A DNA stretch of 64,000 nucleotides from Pseudomonas sp. FP2196 (GCF_030687715.1 NZ_CP117445.1:2042501-2106500), one strand, 5' to 3'. Shown: positions 47,707-56,291, counted from the stretch's first letter. Made by a program: numbers and translations. The notes: generated from the letters alone by a model not told the origin.

Positions 47707-47800
47707 CCTGTGGGAGCTGGCTTGCCAGCGATGAGGCCTGTTCAGCCGACATCTTCATCGACTGGTCCACCGCTATCGCTGGCAAGCCAGCTCCCACAGG
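47707..47800. repeat. REP pair (family A)
   Basis: CCTGTGGGAGCTGGCTTGCC and its inverted copy lie about 45 bases apart between the CPBP gene and inhA. Confidence 0.85.
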
Positions 47801-47820
47801 GTTTTGTGTTTGCCTGGGAA

Positions 47821-48507
47821 TCAACGCAAGTTGAGTTTCGCTGCCGCGCGCTCGGTGATTTCCGTGCGCAGCTTCAGCGATGGCGCTGCGCGCAATCGTG
47901 CTTCATCGACAATCGCACTCGGCGCAGTCTCCGGGCTGCCCGCGTTGAACGGCGGTGCCGGGGCATACTCCAATTGCAACTGGATCAGTTGCGCCGCGTC
48001 GGCCCCCACCAACTCTTCCGCCAGCACCAAGGCAAAATCTATCCCCGCTGTGATCCCGCCACCGGTAAACAGATTGCCGTCACGCACCACCCGATCCTTC
48101 ACCGCAATCGCGCCCAGCGTGGGCAGCAGATCGTGATACGCCCAGTGCGTGGTCGCGCGTTTGCCTTGCAGCAAACCCGCCGCGCCGAGCACCAGCGAAC
48201 CGGTACACACCGAAGTGACATAACGCGCCTGAGCAGCCTGGCGTTTAATGAAGCTCAGCGTCTGCTCATCTTCCATCAGCGGCCCGACGCCACCCCCACC
48301 GGGCACACAGATCACGTCCAGATCCGGACAGTCCTCGAACGTCGTGGTCGGCTTCAGCAGCAGGCCGGTGCTGGCGGTGACCGGCATCAGATCCTTCCAG
48401 ATCAGGTGCACCTGCACGCCCGGCAGAGAGGCGAGCACGTCGTACGGGCCGGTCAGGTCGAGTTGCTGAACCTGCGGAAACAATAGAAAGCCGATCTGCA
48501 GCGTCAT
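47821..48507 (-). CDS. inhA: Isonitrile hydratase-like DJ-1/PfpI protein
   Basis: The 228-residue protein has the DJ-1/PfpI fold with the nucleophile cysteine in YVTSVCTGSLVLGAAG and an acidic residue in the early LTGPYDVLAS. Length and sequence closely follow the P. putida isonitrile hydratase InhA, which turns isonitriles into N-formamides. ATG 48507 begins MTLQIGFLLFPQVQQ. It is divergent from a GlxA regulator, a common pairing that suggests control by that protein. Confidence 0.8.
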   Translation of the reverse strand: MTLQIGFLLFPQVQQLDLTGPYDVLASLPGVQVHLIWKDLMPVTASTGLLLKPTTTFEDCPDLDVICVPGGGGVGPLMEDEQTLSFIKRQAAQARYVTSVCTGSLVLGAAGLLQGKRATTHWAYHDLLPTLGAIAVKDRVVRDGNLFTGGGITAGIDFALVLAEELVGADAAQLIQLQLEYAPAPPFNAGSPETAPSAIVDEARLRAAPSLKLRTEITERAAAKLNLR

Positions 48508-48567
48508 CGTTTTTACTCCATTGAAAGGGGTGGACGGCTTCACTGTAGGCGCGTAGGTTCTGGCGCA

Positions 48568-48596
48568 TACGCCAATCACCCCACGAATTACGCCAA
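48568..48596. promoter_or_regulatory. Direct repeats TACGCCAA x2, candidate AraC-type operator
   Basis: TACGCCAA occurs at 48568-48575 and 48589-48596, spaced 21 bases, two helical turns. The first copy also forms the palindrome TGGCG-CATA-CGCCA (48561-48574). The second abuts the glxA start codon. Confidence 0.5.
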
Positions 48597-49589
48597 ATGC
48601 CGAAAGCCATTCATGTACTCGCGTTTGCCAACATGCAGATCCTCGACGTCACCGGGCCGTTGCAGGTGTTTGCTTCGGCCAATGACCTCTGTCGTCAACG
48701 CGGTTTGCCTTTGCCTTATGCGCCAAGTGTGATCGCCAGCGAGGGCGGGGCGGTGATGTCGTCGGCAGGGTTGGCAGTGCTGGCCGAGCCGCTGCCGTTG
48801 GAACCCAGCGATACGCTGATCATCGCGGGCGGCTGGGGCATTTATCCCGCCGCTGAAGATGTGTCACTCGTGGACTGGGTGCGGGAACACGCCGCGAAAT
48901 GCCGGCGTGTAGCCTCGGTGTGCACCGGGGCATTTTTGCTCGCGGCCAGTGGCTGGCTCGACGGTCGTCGCGTCGTCACCCACTGGACCCGTTGCGAGCA
49001 ACTGGCGCAGCAGCACCCCAACTTGCAAGTCGAAGCCAATCCGATCTTCATCAACGACGGCCCGGTCTGGACCTCGGCAGGCGTCACCGCCGGCATCGAT
49101 CTGGCGTTGGCCATGGTCGAGGAAGACCTCGGCCGGGACATCGCGCTGGACGTCGCCCGGCATCTGGTGGTGTTCCTCAAGCGCCCGGGCGGGCAATCAC
49201 AGTTCAGCGTGACATTATCGCTGCAGAATCAGGGCAATCGTTTCGATGACCTGCATGCGTGGATCGCCGAGAACCTGACATGTGACCTCGGCGTGCCGAC
49301 CCTGGCCGAACAGGCCGGAATGAGCGAACGCAGTTTCGTCCGCCACTACCGCGCCGATACCGGCCAGACCCCGGCGCGGGCGATTGAGTTGATCCGCGTC
49401 GAGACCGCCCGCCGGTTATTGAGCGACACCGGCCTGCCAGTCAAACGGATCGCGGTCAATTGCGGGTTCGGCAGTGAGGAAACTTTGCGGCGCAGCTTTT
49501 TGCGCGCCATGGGTGTGACGCCGCAGGCCTATCGCGAGCGGTTTTCGGTCAGTGCTGCTGTACCTCAAGCCTCAGCTTCCGCCACCTGA
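48597..49589 (+). CDS. GlxA-family AraC-type regulator with DJ-1/PfpI sensor domain
   Basis: The 330-residue protein joins an N-terminal DJ-1/PfpI-like domain (about residues 1-185, with RRVASVCTGAFLLAASG) to a C-terminal AraC domain with two helix-turn-helix units (MSERSFVRHYRADTGQTPARA and FGSEETLRRSFLRAMGVTPQAY). It is divergent from inhA across 89 bases. No ribosome site precedes ATG 48597, so the mRNA may be leaderless. Confidence 0.9.
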   Translation: MPKAIHVLAFANMQILDVTGPLQVFASANDLCRQRGLPLPYAPSVIASEGGAVMSSAGLAVLAEPLPLEPSDTLIIAGGWGIYPAAEDVSLVDWVREHAAKCRRVASVCTGAFLLAASGWLDGRRVVTHWTRCEQLAQQHPNLQVEANPIFINDGPVWTSAGVTAGIDLALAMVEEDLGRDIALDVARHLVVFLKRPGGQSQFSVTLSLQNQGNRFDDLHAWIAENLTCDLGVPTLAEQAGMSERSFVRHYRADTGQTPARAIELIRVETARRLLSDTGLPVKRIAVNCGFGSEETLRRSFLRAMGVTPQAYRERFSVSAAVPQASASAT

Positions 49590-49954
49590 TTGAAATACTT
49601 CGTCCGATCCGGGGTGAACGTCACCACCATCTTCGTCCGCGAACAGGTCAGCGAACGCTCTTCACTCAAATCAATATCCAGATCTTCCCCGCGCAAGCCT
49701 TGCCATTGGGCGAGGTATTTCAGCGAGCCGTACTTCTCGTTTTTCTTCAGACTGCGGCTGACGCCACCCTTCCAGCCGAGCACCGGCAGTTCACCCGCGA
49801 GGCATTGCAGGGCGAGGTCAGGGAAGCGTGTGGCGCGCTGGCGGCCGATTTCCCAGCATTTGATCAGGCCTTTGTCGGCGGCTTCCCACAGTTGGGTGCG
49901 GGTCAGGCCGGTGCGCAGGGGAGAGTCGATGGTGCGCTGGACGTGCTGGGACAT
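49565..49954 (-). CDS. Hypothetical protein
   Basis: I do not recognise this 129-residue basic protein, which starts at ATG 49954 (MSQHVQRTIDSPLRTG) and contains LTRTQLWEAADKGLIKCWEIG, possibly a DNA-binding helix pair, and a charged C-terminus. It overlaps the 3' end of the convergent glxA gene by 25 bases. A longer frame to 50065 lacks a ribosome site and is unlikely. Confidence 0.65.
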   Translation of the reverse strand: MSQHVQRTIDSPLRTGLTRTQLWEAADKGLIKCWEIGRQRATRFPDLALQCLAGELPVLGWKGGVSRSLKKNEKYGSLKYLAQWQGLRGEDLDIDLSEERSLTCSRTKMVVTFTPDRTKYFNQVAEAEA

Positions 49955-50105
49955 TCTGGTTCCTTGAATTCGGGTTTTATTGGACAGCTCCGCTGTGCCC
50001 GTTGCGGTGGATGGTAGGGGCGGATGTAACCGCTGGCAACAAGGTATTTCGGGGTGTAAGCGCAAGTTGCGGGGGAAGGATGGATCAATCTTTGTTGTGG
50101 ATTTG

Positions 50106-50130
50106 TAGTCCCTCGCCGGAGGGACTGGGT
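50106..50130. terminator. Hairpin with T run, possible terminator
   Basis: AGTCCCTC-GCCG-GAGGGACT is followed by GGGTTTT on the plus strand. It lies in the 253-base gap between the hypothetical gene and the GH15 gene; no other element was seen there. Confidence 0.5.
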
Positions 50131-50207
50131 TTTCAGGCCTCAGGTGTAGATGTGCGTCCTACATCTCGTATTTTGTGAGGGAAATTTCCGACAGCCTCTG
50201 TCGACTA

Positions 50208-52034
50208 TTACGGCTGCCACTCACTCTTTTCCCCGCTCAAGCGCCGATCGAGAAAACTCGCTGCACTGATCAACGCCAGATGCGTCAGCGCCTGTGGTGT
50301 ATTGCCCAAATGCCGCCCATGACTGTCGAACTCTTCGGCGTACAGACCCAACGGATTGGCGTAGCGCAGCAGTTGTTCGAATTCCAGATGAGCCTTTTCC
50401 ACCTGGCCGGCGCGAGCCAGGCATTCGACGTACCAGAATGAACACGCGGCAAACGCGCCTTCAGTGCCGGTCAAACCGTCGATGTTGGCGTCATCATTGC
50501 GGTAGCGATAAACCATGCCGTCGCGCACCAGCGTCTTTTCGATAGCCTCAAGCGTCGACAGCCAGCGCGGGTCCTTCGCGCTGACGAAACGCACCAGCGG
50601 CATCAACAGCATTGAACCATCCAGCGCAGTGCCGCCCTTGTACTGCACGAAATGCCCGCGTTCTTCGTCCCAGAAGTTGTCCCAGATGTCGGCATAGATC
50701 GCCTGGCGAGTCTGATCCCATTGCGCGAACGGTGCCGGCAGAGAGCGTTTCGACGCGAGACGAATCGCTCGGTCCAGCGCCACCCAGCACATCAGCCGCG
50801 AGTGCAGAAAGTGATGTTGCTCGCCGCGCATTTCCCAGATTCCTACATCCGTGGTCTGCCATGTCTCACAAACCTGATCGACCACTTCGCGCACGTGTTT
50901 CCAGCCTTCGTGGGAAATCGCGTCACCGTATTTGTTGACCAGATAGACCGCGTCCATCAACTCACCAAAGATGTCGAGCTGGATCTGGTCATACGCGCCA
51001 TTGCCGATCCTGACCGGTTGCGCACCGCCATGGCCTGACAGGTGGGCCAATTCGGTTTCCGGCAACTCCTGACGGCCGTCGATGGCATACAGAATGTTCA
51101 GTTTCATCGGCTGCCCGCAGCAATCGCTCACCCGCCCGCGCAGCCAGCCCATGTAGGCGTTGGCTTCACTGACGAAACCCAAGCGCATGAACGCGTAAAC
51201 CGTGAATGAGGCATCGCGGATCCAGGTGTAGCGATAGTCCCAGTTGCGCTCGCCGCCGGGGGTTTCCGGCAGACCGAAGGTGGCGGCGGCGAGGATTGCA
51301 CCGTGTTTGCGTGAGGTCAGCAACTTGAGTGCGAGGGCGGAGCGATTGACCATTTCCCGCCAGCGTCCGCGATAGATGGACTGGCCGATCCAGTCGCGCC
51401 AGAACTTCAGGGTGCGCTCCATGCAGAAGTCACCGGCACCTTCGGCAAAGCGCGGATCGTCGGTGGCGCCGAGCATGAAGGCGGCGGTCTGATTCTGTTT
51501 GAGGGTGAAGCGGGCAACCGCTGCATCTGCGTCGACTTGCATTGGCTGATCCGAAGCCAGACGCAGTGTTGGTTGCCCTGTGGCACTGAATACCACGTCT
51601 TTTTGATCCAGCTGCGCACGGGTGTCGGCGCGGGCATAGTCGTGACGAACGGCGCAGCGCATGTGGAACGTCGCCTCGCCACTGACCACCCGCACGCGGC
51701 GCATCAGCAGTGGCAAGTCATCTTCACTGTCGCCCACCGGCAGCATGTCGGTGATTTCCACCACGGCATATTCACTGAGCCAGCGGGTTTGCAGAACGTT
51801 GGTGTCCGGCAGGTAAATCTGCTCGCGTCGCGCATCGGGCAAGTCCGGCGCCAGTTGAAAAATCCCGGCGTCGGGAGAGTCCAGCAGCGAGCAGAAAATC
51901 GATGGGCTGTCGAACTCTGGCCAGCAGAAAAAATCCACGCTGCCCTTGTCGTTGACCAGTGCCGCACTGCGCATGTCGCCGATGATGCCGTGGGCGTCGA
52001 TGACGCTTTGTTGTTCTGGATGATGCTCAGCCAT
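50208..52034 (-). CDS. Glycoside hydrolase family 15 protein
   Basis: The 608-residue enzyme has the GH15 layout: an N-terminal beta domain (IGDMRSAALVNDKGSVDFFCWP) followed by an alpha/alpha barrel with GGERNWDYRYTWIRDASFTVYAF and GLTGTEGAFAACSFWYVECL. Family members are glucoamylases or trehalases; the bacterial cytoplasmic type often works on trehalose or short glucans. No signal peptide is seen. It overlaps the upstream SDR gene by 8 bases, so the two are probably co-transcribed. Confidence 0.88.
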   Translation of the reverse strand: MAEHHPEQQSVIDAHGIIGDMRSAALVNDKGSVDFFCWPEFDSPSIFCSLLDSPDAGIFQLAPDLPDARREQIYLPDTNVLQTRWLSEYAVVEITDMLPVGDSEDDLPLLMRRVRVVSGEATFHMRCAVRHDYARADTRAQLDQKDVVFSATGQPTLRLASDQPMQVDADAAVARFTLKQNQTAAFMLGATDDPRFAEGAGDFCMERTLKFWRDWIGQSIYRGRWREMVNRSALALKLLTSRKHGAILAAATFGLPETPGGERNWDYRYTWIRDASFTVYAFMRLGFVSEANAYMGWLRGRVSDCCGQPMKLNILYAIDGRQELPETELAHLSGHGGAQPVRIGNGAYDQIQLDIFGELMDAVYLVNKYGDAISHEGWKHVREVVDQVCETWQTTDVGIWEMRGEQHHFLHSRLMCWVALDRAIRLASKRSLPAPFAQWDQTRQAIYADIWDNFWDEERGHFVQYKGGTALDGSMLLMPLVRFVSAKDPRWLSTLEAIEKTLVRDGMVYRYRNDDANIDGLTGTEGAFAACSFWYVECLARAGQVEKAHLEFEQLLRYANPLGLYAEEFDSHGRHLGNTPQALTHLALISAASFLDRRLSGEKSEWQP

Positions 52035-52827
52035 TGCCGCGAAACTCCGGATAGAGGCTCATGCCGCCGTCGATGAACAGGGTGGTGCCGACGATGTAAT
52101 CGGCGGCATCGGAGGCGAGAAACACCACCGCGTTGGCGACGTCTTCGACATCGCCGATGCGACCGTAGGGAATCAGCTCAAGCAGTTTTTCGCTGGCCGC
52201 GCCTTCGGTGGCTTCTTTATTAATGGCCGTGCGAATCGCCCCCGGCGCAATGCCGTTGATGCGAATGCGTTGATGGCTGACTTCTTGCGCCAGAGACTGC
52301 ATCAACAGATCGACACCGCCCTTGGACGCGGCGTAATTCACATGCCCGGCCCAAGGGATGCGCTGGTGCACCGAACTCATGTGAATGATTTTGCCGGCGG
52401 CCCGGGACACGCCTTCGCGCACGCCCTGGCGGTTGAAAATCCGCAACGCGGCGCGGGCGCAGAGGAACTGGCCGGTGAGGTTGACGCTGATTACTGCGTT
52501 CCAGTCCGCCAGCGACATGTCCGTAACCGCCGCGTCTTTTTGCAGACCGGAATTGGCCACCAGAATGTCCAGTGAACCGAAAGCGTCGAGGGTCTCGGCG
52601 AACAGTCGTTCTACGTCATCTTCCTTTGACACATCGGCGCGAATGGCGATCGCCTCACCGCCATCGGCGATGATCTGCCGGGCGAGTGCTTCGGCGGGTT
52701 CGGCCTGGCGGTTGTAGTTGATGACCACGGCGGCGCCGGCAGCGGCGAGGGCTTTGGCGGCAGCGTGGCCGATGCCGGAGCTGGCACCGGTGACGATGGC
52801 TACCTGGCGGGCGAGGGAAATCTGCAT
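52027..52827 (-). CDS. SDR family oxidoreductase (glucose dehydrogenase-like)
   Basis: The 266-residue classical short-chain dehydrogenase has the cofactor motif TGASSGIGHAAAKAL, the NSG segment ILVANSGLQ, and the catalytic Ser-Tyr-Lys with YAASKGG. It resembles glucose 1-dehydrogenase-like SDRs. Coupling with the GH15 gene fits a glucose-releasing then glucose-oxidising pair, though that link is inference. Confidence 0.85.
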   Translation of the reverse strand: MQISLARQVAIVTGASSGIGHAAAKALAAAGAAVVINYNRQAEPAEALARQIIADGGEAIAIRADVSKEDDVERLFAETLDAFGSLDILVANSGLQKDAAVTDMSLADWNAVISVNLTGQFLCARAALRIFNRQGVREGVSRAAGKIIHMSSVHQRIPWAGHVNYAASKGGVDLLMQSLAQEVSHQRIRINGIAPGAIRTAINKEATEGAASEKLLELIPYGRIGDVEDVANAVVFLASDAADYIVGTTLFIDGGMSLYPEFRGNG

Positions 52828-52956
52828 GAATGTCTGGGCCTGAAGCGTTGGTGTTGAATAGCTGACTGGCCGGCGCAGGTGAGAGTTCAGTGAAAAAATA
52901 GCTGCCCCTGCCAGCCCAATGCGCTTTGAGGGGGCGTCACGTATTAAAACGATTGC

Positions 52957-53961
52957 TCAGATTTGATAACGGGCACTGTGTTTATGCCATTCCCGATTGC
53001 CCGCAACCCAAGTGGTCAGGCCCTTCAGATAGCGTTGGGTCAAAGGCGTGGCAGTGCTCAGCAATTGCTTTTCAAGCGTTACGTATTCCTGCATGACGGC
53101 ATCATGAATATCCGCCGCTTTATCGATGGCGTCTTGAAGCGAGCAGTTGTGTCGGGCCGCCAGTAGGTAGGGAAGTTTGAAGTCTCCCGTTTCCTTGAGG
53201 TGCTCCTTGTAAGCGGAATACAAGTCGTTGACCAACGTCGTGGCCAGTGCCGCTAGCGCGCTGATGTGGTGAAACTCCGGCTGGGAATATAGGTTGGCGG
53301 GTACTTCGTATCCCCCAATGGCATCAATCAGAACCTGACAAGGCCAGAAACTGTTGACCTGTCGGCTGGCCAGGTATTCCGCGATGGTGGGGTGGGTGCC
53401 ATAGATACGCCACGGAGCTTCGGCAGCCATGGTGACAAACATGGCAATGGTGATTTGCCGGACCCGAGCCACTTGTGAGGGTGTGCAGAAATGACCCACG
53501 CGAGTCATGTAAGACAGCAAGCCCCTGATTACCGGGTCGCGCGTTTGTTGTAGCGAGAGTTCTTCATCGAAAGGTGCAGGCAAATAAACCGGGTCGATCG
53601 CCGTGATGGCGAACGACAGCATTTGGGCCACGTTCTCAGGGCGGCCGCCAAGCGATGGGTCGTCACAATAATGATCATCCACCGCGAACAATGCCGCGAA
53701 GCACTGCGCTGCGAGCAGCAACCTGTCCGGATCGTCCGTGTCGGCATGGCACAACATTGCATAGCGGCCGAAGTCACTGGCGCGCAGTTTCTCGTGTTTA
53801 CCGGCAAAGATACCCACGCTCGGTATCCACGCCATCAGACGCTCGTTGACCTCCTGGCCCAACGCCTCATCAATGCGTGTGGGTGGAGGGCAAAACAGGT
53901 CGCGCACGACAAAGGGCGCAATTGCGCTGCGTGGTTGTGACGAGATCGTGGACTGATTCAT
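52957..53961 (-). CDS. Class I terpene synthase, 2-methylisoborneol synthase-like
   Basis: The 334-residue protein has the aspartate-rich DDHYCDD motif near residues 93-99 and the NSE triad NDLYSAYKE near 242-250, both placed as in bacterial terpene cyclases. The overall sequence recalls 2-methylisoborneol and 2-methylenebornane synthases; P. fluorescens Pf0-1 has such an enzyme near its pyoverdine genes. Those enzymes need a geranyl-diphosphate C-methyltransferase gene, normally adjacent, and none is present here. The product may therefore be non-methylated. CAGGAG lies before the start. Confidence 0.82.
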   Translation of the reverse strand: MNQSTISSQPRSAIAPFVVRDLFCPPPTRIDEALGQEVNERLMAWIPSVGIFAGKHEKLRASDFGRYAMLCHADTDDPDRLLLAAQCFAALFAVDDHYCDDPSLGGRPENVAQMLSFAITAIDPVYLPAPFDEELSLQQTRDPVIRGLLSYMTRVGHFCTPSQVARVRQITIAMFVTMAAEAPWRIYGTHPTIAEYLASRQVNSFWPCQVLIDAIGGYEVPANLYSQPEFHHISALAALATTLVNDLYSAYKEHLKETGDFKLPYLLAARHNCSLQDAIDKAADIHDAVMQEYVTLEKQLLSTATPLTQRYLKGLTTWVAGNREWHKHSARYQI

Positions 53962-54063
53962 GGTGCGCTCCTGTTACCGACGCTGACTCAGGACACTGAA
54001 CGCAAGGGTCGGAGCCGTGCTTGACGGGCGATTTCCTGCGTAAGTTACGGTGGGAATATGAAT

Positions 54064-54109
54064 GCGCTTTGTCGGGAGAAAGCGCACCTGTCAGGTCTGA
54101 CAGGTGCGC
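54064..54109. terminator. Two overlapping hairpins after the JmjC gene
   Basis: GCGCACCTGTCA-GGTC-TGACAGGTGCGC (54082-54109) is a perfect 12-bp hairpin. GCGCTTT/AAAGCGC (54064-54086) competes for the same GCGC bases. They lie between the leftward JmjC gene and the terpene synthase start, suggesting a terminator or an attenuator. Confidence 0.5.
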
Positions 54110-54140
54110 AGGTTTTGCGACAGGTGGTGTCACTCGCGGC

Positions 54141-55274
54141 TTACCAACCCCGCCCCGAATTGACCCAGAAATTCACCGACAACGACGTCGACACCGACTC
54201 GACCTGATGGAACCAGCCCTCAGGCAGGAACAGCAGATCCCCGGCCTCCAGCGTCACGCGCAGAAACGTCACGTCCCGCGCCGCCGGGAAGCGTTCGTAG
54301 TCCGGCGCATCCGGGTTGAAATCACAACCATCCAGCCCACCCTTGGGCGCGGTCGACCAGGTGCCCAGCGCGTCACGATGATGAGGCGCGGCGAGGGTGA
54401 ATTTCTTCTGTCCCCACACCTGCGCGAACAGATTGTCGGTGTCATCGCGATGCAGCGGCGTCAGTGTGCCTTTGGGGCCGATCCAGATGCGCGGCGGGAT
54501 GAACAGCGAGGCATCGAAGTAAGCCGGGTATTTGATCTGCTGCATCAATTGCGCCGGCAGAATGTTGTTGCCCATGTAGGCTGGCGGTTCGCCGTCTGCG
54601 CCTTTGGCTGCAGGCTTGTCCAGCGAAGCAATGAAGTCGGCCATCGACGTCGAACGGAAATCGCGCTCAGTGGAAAAGGTTTTCTTCACGTAATCGCCAT
54701 GGCGGGTGATGCCTTGCAGTTCGGCGAAATGCACCAGCGACTCTTCGCGACTCAATTTGAACAACGGCCAGTCGTGCAGCGCGTTGCTGATCACCACGGG
54801 AATGCCATGGGGCAGATAGCGGCTCTTGAACTCGGTCACCGACAGCTCGCTGCGCGAACGTCGCTCGACGTTCAATTGAGTCGGCAGGCCGGCGGTGAGC
54901 TTTTCACTGAAGCGCGGCGGCGTCGGGTAACGCTTGTTCATGTCGACTTTTTCCGCCACGGCGCCGCCGTGCATCGCATGCTCGATGATCTGCGGCAGCA
55001 GGGTCGCCAGGCCCATGTTGCCGCCGATCTTCAGGCGACCGCTGGCGAACAGTTCTTCGACGTTGGCCATGCCGCCCATGATCCCGAGGAAGTCGCGCTC
55101 GGCGACTTCGATGGTCACATCAGGGCTCGCGTGTCGGCCAGGCACGGTGCGACTGCTGGCCTTGACCTCGGACCAGTAGGCCTGCTGCGGGCCAAACACG
55201 AATTGAAAAACGCCTTCGATGCCGACGGCACCGGCATTGGCGAACAACTTGCCCAGGATGCTCTGCAGGTCCAC
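54141..55274 (-). CDS. SCP2-JmjC (cupin_8) fusion protein, PvdS-box gene
   Basis: The 377-residue protein has an N-terminal SCP2 sterol-carrier-like domain (about residues 10-110, with TIEVAERDFLGIMGGMAN and GRLKIGGNMGLATLLPQI) and a C-terminal JmjC/cupin_8 domain. The iron ligands HRDD near residue 273 and the distal His in GWFHQ near 354 fit an Fe(II)/2-oxoglutarate hydroxylase. A full-match PvdS box lies 38 bases upstream of the start codon, so it should be induced by iron starvation with pyoverdine genes. Its role is unknown; hydroxylation of a siderophore or peptide is possible. Confidence 0.8.
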   Translation of the reverse strand: MDLQSILGKLFANAGAVGIEGVFQFVFGPQQAYWSEVKASSRTVPGRHASPDVTIEVAERDFLGIMGGMANVEELFASGRLKIGGNMGLATLLPQIIEHAMHGGAVAEKVDMNKRYPTPPRFSEKLTAGLPTQLNVERRSRSELSVTEFKSRYLPHGIPVVISNALHDWPLFKLSREESLVHFAELQGITRHGDYVKKTFSTERDFRSTSMADFIASLDKPAAKGADGEPPAYMGNNILPAQLMQQIKYPAYFDASLFIPPRIWIGPKGTLTPLHRDDTDNLFAQVWGQKKFTLAAPHHRDALGTWSTAPKGGLDGCDFNPDAPDYERFPAARDVTFLRVTLEAGDLLFLPEGWFHQVESVSTSLSVNFWVNSGRGW

Positions 55275-55311
55275 GGTGAATCCTCATTATTGGTTTTGGC
55301 CTGAACAGTTA

Positions 55312-55337
55312 ACGAGCGCCTGTGCAGAGGATTTAGC
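55312..55337 (-). promoter_or_regulatory. PvdS (iron-starvation) box driving the SCP2-JmjC gene
   Basis: On the minus strand GCTAAAT is followed after 16 bases by CGT, matching TAAAT-N16-CGT without mismatch. It directs transcription leftwards into 54141-55274. Confidence 0.75.
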
Positions 55338-55347
55338 GAGCACCGAC

Positions 55348-55371
55348 TAATTTGATCGGGCCGCGATCCGT
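55348..55371 (+). promoter_or_regulatory. PvdS-type box driving pvdG
   Basis: TAATT at 55348-55352, 16 bases, then CGT at 55369-55371: one mismatch to the iron-starvation box. It lies 33 bases before the pvdG start. Confidence 0.65.
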
Positions 55372-55403
55372 TTCTCTCTACAGACGAATTTTTTGAGGGG
55401 AGC

Positions 55404-56141
55404 GTGGTGACCAAGCTGACTCTGCTGTGCCTGCCGTACTCCGGCGCCAGCGCGATGGTCTACAGCCGCTGGCGGCCGAAAATGCCGCAATGGCTTCACT
55501 TGCACCCGGTGGAACTGCCGGGGCGCGGCGCGCGGTTCGACGAGCCGCTGCACACCGACATGCGCGCGCTGGCGATGCAATTGGCCAAGGAATTGCGCCC
55601 GACACTCAAGACCCCGTACGCGCTGTTCGGGCATAGCCTCGGCGCGTTGCTGGCCTGCGAGATAGCGCATGCCTTGCGCGTGCTGGGTTGTCCGGAGCCG
55701 GTGGCGCTGTTTGCCTCCGGCACGGCGGCGCCGACGATGCGTGCCGATTACGATCGCGGTTTTGCCGAGCCGAAAACCGACGCCGAACTGATCGAGCAGT
55801 TGCGCACGCTCAATGGCACCAGCGAGGAAGTGCTGGCCAATGCCGAGCTGATGAGCCTGACCTTGCCGATCTTGCGGGCGGACTTTCAGTTGTGCGGCAA
55901 GTTCGAGCCCTTGCAGCGACCGCTGCTCAACTGCCCGGTGCATGTGCTCGGCGGCAAGGCTGACCGCGCCACCACCGAACAGTTGATCGGTTGGAGCAAA
56001 GAGACCCGTGGCAGTTTTTCGGTGGACATGCTGGCCGGTGGGCACTTTTTCATCCATGAGCACGAAGCCAAAGTGCTGAAGGTGATCAAGGATCAACTGG
56101 ATGTGCATCATCGCCGGCATGCCGCCTTCGCAACCGCCTGA
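55404..56141 (+). CDS. pvdG: Pyoverdine-associated type II thioesterase PvdG
   Basis: The 245-residue thioesterase removes wrong or stalled acyl groups from NRPS carrier domains. LCLPYSGASAMVY and the nucleophile elbow LFGHSLGALLACE are typical, with a late GGHFFIHEH histidine. The start is GTG at 55404 (a second GTG follows), with GGGGAG upstream. It precedes a pvdI-like gene rather than pvdL as in P. aeruginosa. Confidence 0.92.
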   Translation: MVTKLTLLCLPYSGASAMVYSRWRPKMPQWLHLHPVELPGRGARFDEPLHTDMRALAMQLAKELRPTLKTPYALFGHSLGALLACEIAHALRVLGCPEPVALFASGTAAPTMRADYDRGFAEPKTDAELIEQLRTLNGTSEEVLANAELMSLTLPILRADFQLCGKFEPLQRPLLNCPVHVLGGKADRATTEQLIGWSKETRGSFSVDMLAGGHFFIHEHEAKVLKVIKDQLDVHHRRHAAFATA

Positions 56142-56157
56142 ACACAGCACGATTCTC

Positions 56158-56235
56158 CTGTAGGCGCTGCGGCGCGCTGCGATCTTTTAAAATCAAAAGA
56201 TCGCAGCCTCGTTTCACTCGACAGCTCCTACAGGG
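56158..56235. repeat. REP pair (family B) between pvdG and pvdI
   Basis: GCTGCGATCTTTTAAAATCA and TCAAAAGATCGCAGCC are inverted around a short centre, with GAGCTGT-type outer ends. Confidence 0.8.
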
Positions 56236-56291
56236 AGCTGTACACAAAAAATCCCCGTTCCACCTCCCGCCTGACACTTGTTCTCATTCGC

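Noticed and set aside
47591..47824. N-terminal extension of the CPBP protease
   Set aside because: The upstream part of the frame is translated REP sequence; the ATG at 47590 begins the first membrane helix.
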